A DNA stretch of 50,808 nucleotides. Source: DYCT01 sp051875715 (GTDB lineage Bacteria; Bacteroidota; Bacteroidia; Bacteroidales; Bacteroidaceae). This document shows positions 40,492 to 48,778 of this stretch, piece after piece (positions within the stretch are counted from its first letter, which is position 1; every line of letters starts with the position of its first letter). A model generated the notes under the pieces. That model ran no database searches. It worked only from the letters and a program-made list of their open reading frames with translations, and was not told where the DNA came from. The stretch lies in NCBI GenBank assembly GCA_051875715.1, contig JBJEHD010000056.1, positions 1 to 50,808 of the forward strand, read 5' to 3'. The position numbers and the translations under genes are program-made.

Positions 40492-40615
40492 GTGCAAGCC
40501 GAAGGCAAAAGGAAATAAGTTCGCTTATTTTTTTTCTTTTCTGAGGCGTAGCATGCCTTATGAAAAGATTTGCTAACTTCGCGGCTTCATTCAGAAAACA
40601 GCAACTTTTTGAAGT

Positions 40616-41836
40616 ATGAAACGATGTATGTTATTCTTGGCCGGGATGGCAGCTGCCGTCTGCGTTCTGGCACAAAAAAAGAACTTTGATTATTCCTTTT
40701 ACGGACAGGTGAGGGCCGATTTGTTTTACAACACGCGTGCCAATGTAGAAACGGTGGACGGATTGTTCTATATGTATCCGAAGGACGTGAGCCCGGATGC
40801 CGATGGGAAAGACCTCAATGCGACGCCGGGTGGCAATTTCTACGTGCTCTATACCCGGTTGGGCATGGACCTGAAAGGCCCTGCTTTGGGGAAGGCCCGG
40901 ACTTCGGCCAAGGTGGAGGTCGACTTCAGAGGTTCCGGGACGAGTTTTTCCACCATTCGTGTCCGTCAGGCGTATGTGCGTCTGGACTGGGCGAGGGCTT
41001 CGCTACTGGTCGGCCAGACCTGGCATCCGCTGTTTGGCGACGTGGCGCCCCAGTTGCTCAATCTTTCCACCGGGGCTCCGTTTCAGCCGTTCAGCCGGGC
41101 TCCGATGGTGCGCTATCAGCAGCGTTGGGGGGCGGCTCGGCTGACGGCCGCTGCCGTGTGGCAATCGCAGTACCTGTCGGCCGGCCCGGCGGGGAAAAGC
41201 CAGAACTACCTGAAGAACAGTGGCGTGCCCGAGTTCTATGTCGGGGTGGATTATATAAAGGACGGTTGGACCGTGGGTGCTGGTGCCGAGATGCTTTCGC
41301 TGACACCGCGTACGCAGTCGGTCGTGGGCGAACGGACGTATAAAGTCAAAGAGCGCGTGACCAGTTTTTCGGGCGAAGCCCACGCAAAATATGTAGGCCA
41401 CGGATGGATGGTGGCCGCCAAGACGTTGCTGGCTTCCAACCTGACCCATACGTCGATGCTGGGAGGCTATGGCATCTCCAAGGTGGACGTGCGGACGGGC
41501 GAACAGCAGTACGTCCCGCTGAAGCACAGCAGCACGTGGGTCAATGTGGTGTATGGCAAGCGTTGGAAGGCAGGGGCCTTTGGCGGCTTCGTGAAAAACC
41601 TCGGGACGAACAAGGCGCTGGCCTCGGCCACGTTGTACGGGACGGGCACCGATGTGGACCGTCTGGGCACAGGCGGAGCGGAGCTGACCTACAACCTGCC
41701 TCATTGGAAGGTCGGCGTCGAATACATGTTCAGCCGTGCCTGCTATGGCAAGCCGTCGTTGAAGGACGGACGTGTGGGGCAGACGCATGGGGTGAACAAC
41801 CACCGTACGGTCGTGTCGGCTTTGTATATGTTCTGA
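40616..41836 (+). CDS. porin-like outer membrane beta-barrel protein
   Basis: This 406-residue protein has a signal peptide (MKRCMLFLAGMAAAVCVLAQ) and then alternating strands rich in Tyr, Gly and Val. Examples are FDYSFYGQVRADLFYNTRAN, YVLYTRLGMDLKGP and QAYVRLDWARASLLVGQTW. It ends in a terminal aromatic residue (VSALYMF), as do most outer membrane barrels. The length suits 16 or so strands. I do not recognise a specific family, though related proteins are called porins in Bacteroidales. It precedes the sulfatase by 147 bases but the sulfatase has its own -7 element. Confidence 0.75.
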   Translation: MKRCMLFLAGMAAAVCVLAQKKNFDYSFYGQVRADLFYNTRANVETVDGLFYMYPKDVSPDADGKDLNATPGGNFYVLYTRLGMDLKGPALGKARTSAKVEVDFRGSGTSFSTIRVRQAYVRLDWARASLLVGQTWHPLFGDVAPQLLNLSTGAPFQPFSRAPMVRYQQRWGAARLTAAAVWQSQYLSAGPAGKSQNYLKNSGVPEFYVGVDYIKDGWTVGAGAEMLSLTPRTQSVVGERTYKVKERVTSFSGEAHAKYVGHGWMVAAKTLLASNLTHTSMLGGYGISKVDVRTGEQQYVPLKHSSTWVNVVYGKRWKAGAFGGFVKNLGTNKALASATLYGTGTDVDRLGTGGAELTYNLPHWKVGVEYMFSRACYGKPSLKDGRVGQTHGVNNHRTVVSALYMF

Positions 41837-41947
41837 TGGCGCGATGTACCGTTCTTTTTGATATGAAATTGAACAAAATTGCAAGTGCCTTCTACGTTTC
41901 TGGCTGATAAAAAGGAGAAACGGATAGGCCGTCCTGCCGGGATTCCC

Positions 41948-41955
41948 TATCTTTG
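41948..41955 (+). promoter_or_regulatory. -7 element for the sulfatase/C_GCAxxG unit
   Basis: TATCTTTG lies 28 bases before the ATG at 41984. Confidence 0.5.
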
Positions 41956-41983
41956 TCGTGTTAATCCTAACTAAAAAGAACGC

Positions 41984-43366
41984 ATGAAACCTTTTACAAT
42001 GAAGACATGGACATTTTTGCCGCTTGTGTGCGCACAGGCGGCGGTGGCAGGCGAACGCCCCAACATCATCTACATCTTTACCGACCAGCATACGGCAAGT
42101 GCCATGAGTTGCGCAGGCAATGCCGACGTGCATACCCCCAACCTGGACCGTTTGGCCGCGGCAGGCGTACGTTTTCAGAACGCCTATTGCACGTCGCCCC
42201 TTAGCGGTCCTTCGCGCGGGGCCATGTTTACGGGCTATTATCCCTCCACGGTCGGCCTGTCGGTCAACGGGGCTCCCATGCCCGACTCACTCAAAACCTC
42301 CGTCCTGGGTACGTTGGTCCGGGAGGCCGGATACGATTGCGCCTACGGGGGCAAGTGGCATGTGCCCGAACTGGATGTCCCCGACGAGGTTTATGGTTTC
42401 GAACAAATCTATCGGCATAGCGACGAAGGCTTGGCCGAGGCTTGCGTCGACTATCTGTCCCGTCCCCATGCGAAACCCTTCTTCCTGGTGGCGTCGTATG
42501 ACAATCCGCACAACATCTGCGAATATGCCCGGCAGCAGAACCTGCCGTACGGCAACCTCGTCGAGCCGGACCTGCGCGACTGCCCGGGCCTTCCGGCCAA
42601 TTTCGCCAAAAACCCTTACGATGCCGACGTGATCGAGGAGGAGCGCGACAACAACTTCAACGTCTATCCGACGGCCGATTTCACACCCGAGGACTGGAGG
42701 CGCTACCGCAATGCCTATTTCCGACTGGTGGAGAAGGTGGACGCCGAGATAGGCAAGATCATCGATGCCATCGACGCGAAGGGCTTGTGGCGCAACACCG
42801 TCGTCATCTTCTCGAGCGACCATGGCGACGGCACGGGAGCGCATCATTGGAATCAGAAGTCGGCTTTGTATGACGAGGTGGTCAACGTCCCCCTCATCGT
42901 CACCTTGCCGGGTAAGAAGCATGCCGGCGTGGTGCTTCCCCAGTTGGTGAGCACGGGCGTTGACTTCTTTGCCTCGGTGTGCGACTGGACGGGTGCGAAG
43001 ATGCCGGCCGGCCGTCACGGACGTTCGTTCCGTCAGGTGGCGGAAAGCGGCAAGGCCGATACGCCCCATCAGGCATACATCGTCACCGAGACGCGTTTCG
43101 ATGGCAGCAAGACCCGGGGATGGATGGTGCGCGGCACGCGCTACAAATACGTGTTGTACGATAAGGGGCGCAACCGCGAGCAGTTGTTCGACATGCAGGC
43201 CGACCGGGGCGAGATGCGCAACCTGGTGCAAGAGCGGGCCTACGAGGCGGAACTGCTGACGTGTCGCGACGTGCTGGCCCGTTGGATGAACGAGCATCGG
43301 GTGAAACCCACGCGTCCCATCCTGCACGACGTGCCGGGCCACGTATTGCCGAAGAAAAATCACTAA
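41984..43366 (+). CDS. S1-type sulfatase with a serine formylglycine site
   Basis: This 460-residue sulfatase has a signal peptide (KTWTFLPLVCAQAAVAG) and the metal-binding block PNIIYIFTDQHTASAM. The modification site is SGPSR (S74-R78) in TSPLSGPSRGAMFTG, that is C/S-x-P-S-R with serine, so a radical SAM maturase is needed for formylglycine formation. One is encoded at 18700-19926. GKWHVPE and FSSDHGDGTGAHHWNQKSA supply further active-site residues. The enzyme probably desulfates host or dietary glycans in the periplasm. The gene for a C_GCAxxG protein follows after 14 bases. The substrate cannot be told from sequence. Confidence 0.9.
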   Translation: MKPFTMKTWTFLPLVCAQAAVAGERPNIIYIFTDQHTASAMSCAGNADVHTPNLDRLAAAGVRFQNAYCTSPLSGPSRGAMFTGYYPSTVGLSVNGAPMPDSLKTSVLGTLVREAGYDCAYGGKWHVPELDVPDEVYGFEQIYRHSDEGLAEACVDYLSRPHAKPFFLVASYDNPHNICEYARQQNLPYGNLVEPDLRDCPGLPANFAKNPYDADVIEEERDNNFNVYPTADFTPEDWRRYRNAYFRLVEKVDAEIGKIIDAIDAKGLWRNTVVIFSSDHGDGTGAHHWNQKSALYDEVVNVPLIVTLPGKKHAGVVLPQLVSTGVDFFASVCDWTGAKMPAGRHGRSFRQVAESGKADTPHQAYIVTETRFDGSKTRGWMVRGTRYKYVLYDKGRNREQLFDMQADRGEMRNLVQERAYEAELLTCRDVLARWMNEHRVKPTRPILHDVPGHVLPKKNH

Positions 43367-43380
43367 ATCAGAATAGAAAG

Positions 43381-43851
43381 ATGGAAGAGAGAGTAGAACG
43401 GGCAGTGTCCCTTTTCAAGAGTGGCTACAACTGCTCGCAATCGGTTGTGGCGGCCTTTGCCGACCTGTATGGTTTCACCGACGAGCAGGCCTTGCGCATG
43501 GCGGCTTCGTTCGGAGGCGGCATCGGACGTATGCGCGAAACGTGCGGAGCGGCCTGCGGCATGTTCCTGCTGGCGGGGTTGCATACGGGCAGCACGGACC
43601 CGAAGGACCGGGAAGGCAAGGCGGCCAACTACGCGCTGGTGCAGCAGTTGGCGGCAGAGTTCAAGAAACGAAACGGCTCGCTCTGCTGCGCCGAATTGCT
43701 GGGCTTGAAGCCCTCCGCACCGACTCCGCCCACCCCGGAGGCCCGCACCGAGCAGTACTATGCCAAACGCCCTTGTTCGAAGATGGTGGAGGAAGCGGCA
43801 CGCATTTGGGCCGAGTATCTGCAGCAAACAAGTGAAAATGAGGCAGAATAA
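43381..43851 (+). CDS. C_GCAxxG_C_C-family protein
   Basis: This 156-residue protein belongs to the family named after its cysteine pattern: FKSGYNCSQSV at the start, then ETCGAACGMFLLAGLHTG, CCAELLG and KRPCSKMVEEAA toward the end. FGGGIGRM precedes the first cluster. The family is thought to bind a metal or iron-sulfur cluster or to act in redox chemistry; its role is not established. The start at 43381 follows the sulfatase stop by 14 bases, so they are probably cotranscribed. All family cysteines appear to be present. Confidence 0.85.
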   Translation: MEERVERAVSLFKSGYNCSQSVVAAFADLYGFTDEQALRMAASFGGGIGRMRETCGAACGMFLLAGLHTGSTDPKDREGKAANYALVQQLAAEFKKRNGSLCCAELLGLKPSAPTPPTPEARTEQYYAKRPCSKMVEEAARIWAEYLQQTSENEAE

Positions 43852-43894
43852 TCGAAAAAAGTCCCGATAAATGTGTTGTATAACATATTTTTAT

Positions 43895-43902
43895 TATCTT
43901 TG
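43895..43902 (+). promoter_or_regulatory. -7 element for the small winged-helix gene
   Basis: TATCTTTG lies 72 bases before the ATG at 43975, upstream of a leader hairpin. Confidence 0.55.
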
Positions 43903-43910
43903 CAGCGAAA

Positions 43911-43944
43911 TTCCTATGAGACATTCGTTTATGTAGCATAGGAA
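43911..43944 (+). promoter_or_regulatory. hairpin in the leader of the winged-helix gene
   Basis: TTCCTATG (43911-43918) pairs perfectly with CATAGGAA (43937-43944), and an inner ACAT pairs with ATGT. It is not followed by a T run, so it is not a terminator. It starts about where the transcript should begin and may affect stability or control. Confidence 0.5.
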
Positions 43945-43974
43945 CGGACGTTTAACTAAAAAGAGAAAAAAGAA

Positions 43975-44175
43975 ATGTTGAAAGAAAAAGCAGGCATGGT
44001 GGCAGGCCAGATTTGGAATGCCTTGAATGGTACTGAAGGTTTGACTCACAAACAGATTAAGAAAGCAACAAAACTGTTGGACAAGGATTTCTTCTTGGGC
44101 TTGGGCTGGTTGCTGAGAGAAGACAAGGTCTCCACTTCGGAAGTGGGTGGCGAACTCTTCGTGAAACTGAACTAA
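43975..44175 (+). CDS. winged helix-turn-helix protein (DUF2582-like)
   Basis: This 66-residue protein consists of one wHTH domain: MVAGQIWNALNGTEGLTHKQ (helices 1-2), IKKATKLLDKDFFLGLGWLLR (helix 3 and wing start) and a short wing ending EVGGELFVKLN. Small stand-alone wHTH proteins of this type are conserved in Bacteroidales and their targets are unknown. It is monocistronic, with promoter, leader hairpin and terminator all visible. Confidence 0.85.
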   Translation: MLKEKAGMVAGQIWNALNGTEGLTHKQIKKATKLLDKDFFLGLGWLLREDKVSTSEVGGELFVKLN

Positions 44176-44200
44176 TTGCTCCATAATTTTTGGATAGGAC

Positions 44201-44236
44201 AAGCGCTGGCTCCCGACGGGCCGGCGCTTTTCTTTT
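44201..44236 (+). terminator. terminator of the winged-helix gene
   Basis: AAGCGCTGG (44201-44209) pairs with CCGGCGCTT (44221-44229), followed by TTTCTTTT. It is 26 bases after the stop. Confidence 0.85.
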
Positions 44237-44270
44237 GCTTGGACGTCCTGCTGCCGTTGCAAAGAAAAAA

Positions 44271-44433
44271 GGCGGTGTGTCATAATGGCCAATCTGCGGC
44301 GTTGCTATCGGCATTCGGCCTTGGTCGTGTACGCCAGTACACTCCCTTCGGCCTCAGCCTCAGTGCCTTGCATCTCGACCACTCTGACACACCTTTGAGG
44401 CTGCGCCAAAACGTTGCGTTTTGACACAGCCTC
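44271..44433. mobile_element. 163-bp inverted-repeat element, copy 2 (MITE-like)
   Basis: It is near-identical to 30342-30504, with the same imperfect terminal inverted repeats (GGCGGTGTGTCATAA and, inverted, GAGGCTGTGTCAAAA). Its right end is 12 bases from the 3' end of tRNA-Arg. I see no reading frame that could code for a transposase. Confidence 0.7.
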
Positions 44434-44445
44434 TTTTCGATTGGG

Positions 44446-44519
<74 letters not shown>

Positions 44520-44702
44520 GACCTTATTTGCGGCGCAAAGGTACGAAATCTGTCGGAATCGGCAAACATTACGCCTGTTTTTTCGCTTGCTCACGCTCGT
44601 TTTTTCGCCGTTTCCCCGTGCGAGGCACGCTGCCGGGGTACGCATAGGGAAAGAAATGGCAAGTTTATCGGATTTTTATTCCGTATTTCGATGGTTTTTG
44701 TT

Positions 44703-44710
44703 TATGTTTG
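44703..44710 (+). promoter_or_regulatory. possible -7 element for the aminotransferase
   Basis: TATGTTTG lies 38 bases before the ATG at 44749; there is no clear -33 box. The stretch 44520-44702 contains no gene. Confidence 0.35.
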
Positions 44711-44748
44711 TCCGTAGAAAAAAGCCTTAACCTTATTTGTTTTGCATT

Positions 44749-46065
44749 ATGAATCATACACCAATTGAACCTCGGTTCGTCGACGAGGCCATCGACGAAC
44801 TCCAGTTGAAGGATTTGTCCCGCGCCACCATCCGCGAAGTGAAAGCCATCGCCGCCCGTGCCGAGCAGTTGTCGGGCGTGGAGTTTATCAAAATGGAGAT
44901 GGGCGTGCCGGGGCTTCCCCCTTCGTCGGTAGGCGTGGAGGCAGAGATTGATGCGCTGCGCAAGGGCGTGGCGAGCATCTATCCGGACATCAACGGCCTG
45001 CCGGAACTGAAACAGGCCGCTTCGCAGTTCGTCAAGGCCTTTGTGGGGGTCGACGTGAGCCCGGAGGGCTGCGTCCCTGTCACCGGCTCGATGCAGGGCG
45101 GCTACGCCTCGTTTGTGGTGTGCAGCCAGTGCGATGCTGCGAAGGACACCATCCTCTTCATCGACCCCGGCTTCCCCGTCCAGAAGCAACAACTGGTGGT
45201 GATGGGCGTGAAGTACGAAACGTTCGACGTCTATCATTTCCGGGGTGAGAAACTGCGTGGCAAATTGGAGAGTTACCTTTCGAAGGGGAACATCGCCGCC
45301 ATCATCTATTCGAACCCGAACAATCCCAGCTGGATATGCCTGAAGGAGGAGGAACTGCGTACGATAGGCGAGTTGGCGAACCAGTACGACACCATCGTGC
45401 TGGAAGACCTGGCCTATTTCGCCATGGACTTCCGCACGGACCTGGGCCTTCCGTTCGTGCCGCCTTTCCAGCCCTCGGTGGCCCGTTACACCGACCGCTA
45501 CGTGCTGCTGGTTTCCGGTTCGAAGGCGTTCAGTTATGCCGGACAGCGCATCGCCGTGGCGTGCATCTCCGACGGGCTTTACCATCGGGCCTATCCCGGC
45601 CTGACCGCCCGCTATGGCGGCGGCACCTTCGGCACCGTATTCGTCCATCGGGTGTTGTATGCCCTTTCGTCCGGCACCAGCCATTCCGCCCAATACGCCT
45701 TGGCCGCCATGCTGCGGGCCGCTGCCGAGGGTTCCTACCGCTTCCTCGACGAGGTGAAGACCTACGGCGAACGGGCGCGTCGGCTGAAGGAGATTTTCCT
45801 TCGTCACGGGTTCTACCTGGTGTACGACAATGACCTGGGCGACCCCGTGGCCGACGGCTTCTATTTCACCATCGGCTATCCGGGCATGAGCAGCGGCCAG
45901 TTGATGCGCGAACTGATGTACTACGGCGTGAGCGCCATCTCGCTCGATACGACGGGCAGCACCCAGCAGGGGCTCCGCGCCTGCACCTCGTTCATCCGGG
46001 ACCACCAGTACGCCCAACTCGACGAGCGCATGGCGCTGTTCGAGGCCAACCATCCTTTGCGGTAG
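44749..46065 (+). CDS. class I/II (fold type I) aminotransferase
   Basis: This 438-residue PLP enzyme has the co-substrate and cofactor motifs expected: MEMGVPGLPPS early, VTGSMQGGYASF (phosphate-binding), YSNPNNPSWICLKEEEL, VLEDLAYFAMDF (the Asp that binds pyridine N) and the Schiff-base lysine in SGSKAFSYAGQRIA. The C-terminal Arg region (GLRACTSFI) fits carboxylate binding. The substrate cannot be inferred. The start MNHTPIEP at 44749 is preferred over one 12 bases upstream. It converges with the acetyltransferase gene, stops 6 bases apart. Confidence 0.88.
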   Translation: MNHTPIEPRFVDEAIDELQLKDLSRATIREVKAIAARAEQLSGVEFIKMEMGVPGLPPSSVGVEAEIDALRKGVASIYPDINGLPELKQAASQFVKAFVGVDVSPEGCVPVTGSMQGGYASFVVCSQCDAAKDTILFIDPGFPVQKQQLVVMGVKYETFDVYHFRGEKLRGKLESYLSKGNIAAIIYSNPNNPSWICLKEEELRTIGELANQYDTIVLEDLAYFAMDFRTDLGLPFVPPFQPSVARYTDRYVLLVSGSKAFSYAGQRIAVACISDGLYHRAYPGLTARYGGGTFGTVFVHRVLYALSSGTSHSAQYALAAMLRAAAEGSYRFLDEVKTYGERARRLKEIFLRHGFYLVYDNDLGDPVADGFYFTIGYPGMSSGQLMRELMYYGVSAISLDTTGSTQQGLRACTSFIRDHQYAQLDERMALFEANHPLR

Positions 46066-46070
46066 GGCTC

Positions 46071-46607
46071 TCAGCCCTCCCTGTTGATTTTCTGTACGAG
46101 CACGGCGTCGTGGTAGCGTCCGTGCTCGTTTCGTATCCACTCCTTCAGCACGGCCGTTTGTGCGAAGCCGCAGGCATCGAACAGGCGCAGGCTGGCCTCG
46201 TTGCCGGCCGCGATGAAGGCGCACAACTGATGCAGGTGGAGGTGTCCGAAGGCGTATTGCTCCAGCAGGGCGAGGGCCGTGGCGGCGTATCCCTTCCGGC
46301 GTGCGTCGCGGTGCATCATGATGCCTACGGAGGCCCGGTTGTGGAACGGGTCGAAGTCGAACAGGTCCGCCATGCCCACGGGTTCCATCGTGGGCTTCCG
46401 TGCGGCCACCAGCCTCACCTGTCCGTCTGCGAAAAAGTCGTTGCGTGTCGAGGCCAGGTATTGCCGCAGCGCGTAGCGCGAATAGGGTGCGGAGGTGCTG
46501 CCCACCTCCCAGAGCGAGGAGTCGTTTTCCACCTCGTACATGAAGTCCAGGTCCTCCGGTTCGCAGGCCCGCAGCAGCAGGGTTTCGTGGTTCAGATAGG
46601 TCGGCAT
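46071..46607 (-). CDS. GNAT-family N-acetyltransferase (RimJ/SpeG-like)
   Basis: This 178-residue protein is one GNAT domain. LLLRACEPEDLDFMYEVEND is the start typical of RimJ/RimL-like enzymes, VGIMMHRDARRKGYAATALA carries the acetyl-CoA pyrophosphate loop (RxxGY/A pattern), and the end AGNEASLRLFDACGFAQTA matches the C-terminal motif. The substrate (N-terminal amine or polyamine) is undetermined. It overlaps no gene and lies 15 bases after the stop of the glycosyltransferase on the same strand. Confidence 0.85.
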   Translation of the reverse strand: MPTYLNHETLLLRACEPEDLDFMYEVENDSSLWEVGSTSAPYSRYALRQYLASTRNDFFADGQVRLVAARKPTMEPVGMADLFDFDPFHNRASVGIMMHRDARRKGYAATALALLEQYAFGHLHLHQLCAFIAAGNEASLRLFDACGFAQTAVLKEWIRNEHGRYHDAVLVQKINREG

Positions 46608-46622
46608 CGGGGGTTGGGGGAA

Positions 46623-47804
46623 TCAGACAAAACTTTGTTCGGGGGTTATCAGCACGTGGCTCCGGGTGGAGTAGGTGCCCAGGCTTAGCCGGTGTCCCTC
46701 CCGGGCCGACCGCTCCATCAGGCGGAGGATGCGGTCGTAGCCGAAGCAGTCGGTGTCGTACACCACGTGCGTGAAGTTCTCCAACTTCAGGTCCAGGCCC
46801 AGGTGTCCGTTCGCCGTCGTCCGCTCGTTCGCCGCCACGTAGTGGTGCGCCTCGTCCAGTCCGTTTTGCCGGCAGATGTGGCGTACGTCGCGCAGGCAGG
46901 TCTCGCCGCCCACCACGAGCAGGCGGAACCGCGCGGGCCGCCGCCGGGCGAAGCGGCCCACGAAGCGGCGCAGGTAGGCGACGGAGGCGCGCAGGCCGAT
47001 GGCCCCCTTCACCATCGCCGACAGGAGCAGCCCCGAATGCGGGAAATGCTTCTTGAAGAAGATGCGCATGGCCTCGTAGAAGGTGTAGACGTATTTGTAC
47101 GACTCCTTTTTGGTGCTCTCGCCCTTGTAGTGCAGGATGGGGGAGGGCAGGTAGACGTTCGTGTATCCGACCTTCGTCACGCGGTATGACAGGTCGACGT
47201 CCTCGCCGTACATGAAGAACGTCTCGTCCAGCAGGCCCGTCTTGTCCAGGGCCTCCCGTCGCAGCATCATGCAGGCGCCGGACAGGATGTCGACGGGGTT
47301 GGCCTCGTCCTTGTCCAGGTAGCGCATGTAGTAGCGTCCGAACAGGCGCGAGGTGGGAAACAGGGCGCACAGGCCGCATATCTTGAAGAAGGCGGTGAGG
47401 GGCGAGGGGAATCCGCGCCTCGACTCGTAGGCGAACGAGCCGTCGGGGTTGAGCATCTTCACGCCGATGCCGCCCGTCTGCGGGTCGGCCTCCATCCGCT
47501 CCGTGCACGCCCTCAGGGTCTGCTCGCCCACCAGCGTGTCCGGGTTGAGCAGTAGCACGTATTCCCCTTCCGAGCGACCGATGGCCAGGTTGTTGGCCTT
47601 TGCGAATCCGATGTTCGCGCCGCTCTCCACGAAGTGCACCTGCGGAAACCGCGGGCGCAGGTATTCCATCGAGCCGTCGCCCGAATCGTTGTCCACCACC
47701 CAGATGTCGGCCTTCAGGCCGTCGGTGGCGCGAATCACGGAGCAGAGGCACTGCTCCACAAAGTATTTCACGTTGTAGTTGACGATGATGACCGATAGTT
47801 TCAT
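46623..47804 (-). CDS. family 2 glycosyltransferase
   Basis: This 393-residue GT-A enzyme starts MKLSVIIVNYNVKYFVEQCL. The donor-binding aspartates are in VVDNDSGDGSMEYL and LLLNPDTLV (Asp-Thr instead of DxD). YLDKDEANPVDILSGACMML and MYGEDVDLSYR follow, in the pattern of rhamnosyltransferase-like enzymes. A membrane-near helix (LLLSAMVKGAIGL) and a C-terminal part (about 290-393) of unclear type complete it. It probably builds a surface polysaccharide. The start at 47804 removes an open but unrelated extension of about 119 codons. Confidence 0.88.
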   Translation of the reverse strand: MKLSVIIVNYNVKYFVEQCLCSVIRATDGLKADIWVVDNDSGDGSMEYLRPRFPQVHFVESGANIGFAKANNLAIGRSEGEYVLLLNPDTLVGEQTLRACTERMEADPQTGGIGVKMLNPDGSFAYESRRGFPSPLTAFFKICGLCALFPTSRLFGRYYMRYLDKDEANPVDILSGACMMLRREALDKTGLLDETFFMYGEDVDLSYRVTKVGYTNVYLPSPILHYKGESTKKESYKYVYTFYEAMRIFFKKHFPHSGLLLSAMVKGAIGLRASVAYLRRFVGRFARRRPARFRLLVVGGETCLRDVRHICRQNGLDEAHHYVAANERTTANGHLGLDLKLENFTHVVYDTDCFGYDRILRLMERSAREGHRLSLGTYSTRSHVLITPEQSFV

Positions 47805-47848
47805 GGCGTTCCTGTATGGAGTGGGGGATTTGGGGACGTGTGTGGGGG

Positions 47849-48286
47849 TTAGTGCGAACGGTTTTCGATGGCCTCTCCGATGCGGATGAACAGGTTCTTC
47901 TTCCGTTTCTTCACGGGCAGGTCCTGTAGGGCCTCCTCGAAGGAGACGCCGTCGTGCACCATGCGGTAGACGACGCCCCAGTCCGGCATTCCGCCCAGGT
48001 TTCGGTCGTCGATGAAGAGGTCGGCCTTCAGTTTGCGCGAGTATCGGTCGCTCTGCGGCGTCTCTTCGGGGAAGTCCTTGTTGACGGCATAAAACTCCAG
48101 TCCGCGCTTCCGGCAGTATTCCACGGCTTCTTCCAGCAGGGTTCCTTCGCGCACGGTCCATAGGATGATGCGGTGTTGTTCCTGCTGCAGTTTCTTCAGC
48201 GTGTCGATGGCGAAGGGCAGTTCGGGTCCGATGCGTGGATAGTCGTGTTCCACGATGGTCCCGTCAAAATCTACGGCGATGTTCAT
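47849..48286 (-). CDS. HAD-superfamily hydrolase (BT0820-like)
   Basis: This 145-residue HAD protein starts MNIAVDFDGTIVEHDYPRIG, with the nucleophile and acid Asp in DFDGT. TVREGTLLEEAVEYCRKRGL supplies the Thr motif, K93 or so lies in SRKLKADLFIDDRNLGG, with the DD of motif IV. The short cap-less fold is that of BT0820-like phosphatases of unknown substrate. Its start overlaps the stop of the next gene by 4 bases (ATGA), so the two are translationally coupled. Confidence 0.85.
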   Translation of the reverse strand: MNIAVDFDGTIVEHDYPRIGPELPFAIDTLKKLQQEQHRIILWTVREGTLLEEAVEYCRKRGLEFYAVNKDFPEETPQSDRYSRKLKADLFIDDRNLGGMPDWGVVYRMVHDGVSFEEALQDLPVKKRKKNLFIRIGEAIENRSH

Positions 48287-48741
48287 GGTTCGGTGGTTTC
48301 CTTGATGTTCAGTTCTTCGGTTATTTTTTCCCGGCCCGGCAGGCAAAACAGCGAGGCCGTCAGCGTTATCAACGCACAAAGTCCGCCGATATTGTCCAGC
48401 GTGAGGTAATAGACGACGATGTCCACCCAGGTGACGACGGCCAGCATGGCCAGCCGAAGGGTGTTCCAGCGTCGGTAGCGGCGCAGGGTGTCGGCCGTAG
48501 GGGCTTCGCCGGCATGTTTCCGCAGGGTGTAGGCGTACAGTTTCAGGGCTGCGGGGACTACGGCCAGGGTGGCCATCACGCCGATGGTGCCGCCGACGTA
48601 TTGCAGGCGTGCGTCGCCGGCCCAGAGCCCTTCGGGCAGCAGGCCGCTTTCGTATCCGATGGCCAGCAGGAGGCTGGCGGCCCAGTAGGCCGCGTATTCC
48701 GCGCGCAGGCGTCGGTAAGTCAGGTCTGTTTCTTTCTTCAT
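48283..48741 (-). CDS. predicted membrane protein of unknown function
   Basis: This 152-residue protein has four hydrophobic segments: AAYWAASLLLAIGYESG, YVGGTIGVMATLAVVPAALKL, AMLAVVTWVDIVVYYLTL and GGLCALITLTASLFCL. Charged stretches between them (LRKHAGEAPTADTLRRYRRW) would face the cytoplasm. The last segment is followed by KITEELNIKETTEP. No family is recognised; it resembles small uncharacterised membrane proteins of Bacteroidales. It overlaps the HAD gene by 4 bases and follows recR by 37 bases on the same strand, so recR, this gene and the HAD gene may share a transcript. Confidence 0.7.
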   Translation of the reverse strand: MKKETDLTYRRLRAEYAAYWAASLLLAIGYESGLLPEGLWAGDARLQYVGGTIGVMATLAVVPAALKLYAYTLRKHAGEAPTADTLRRYRRWNTLRLAMLAVVTWVDIVVYYLTLDNIGGLCALITLTASLFCLPGREKITEELNIKETTEP

Positions 48742-48778
48742 GGTGGGGTGTGGTTGTTTTTGGGGATGGATACGGGGG

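Noticed and set aside
44665..47751. 1028-codon open frame antisense to the aminotransferase and across the glycosyltransferase
   Set aside because: Overlaps several well-supported genes on both strands and has low-complexity Arg/Gly-rich composition, typical of a shadow frame.
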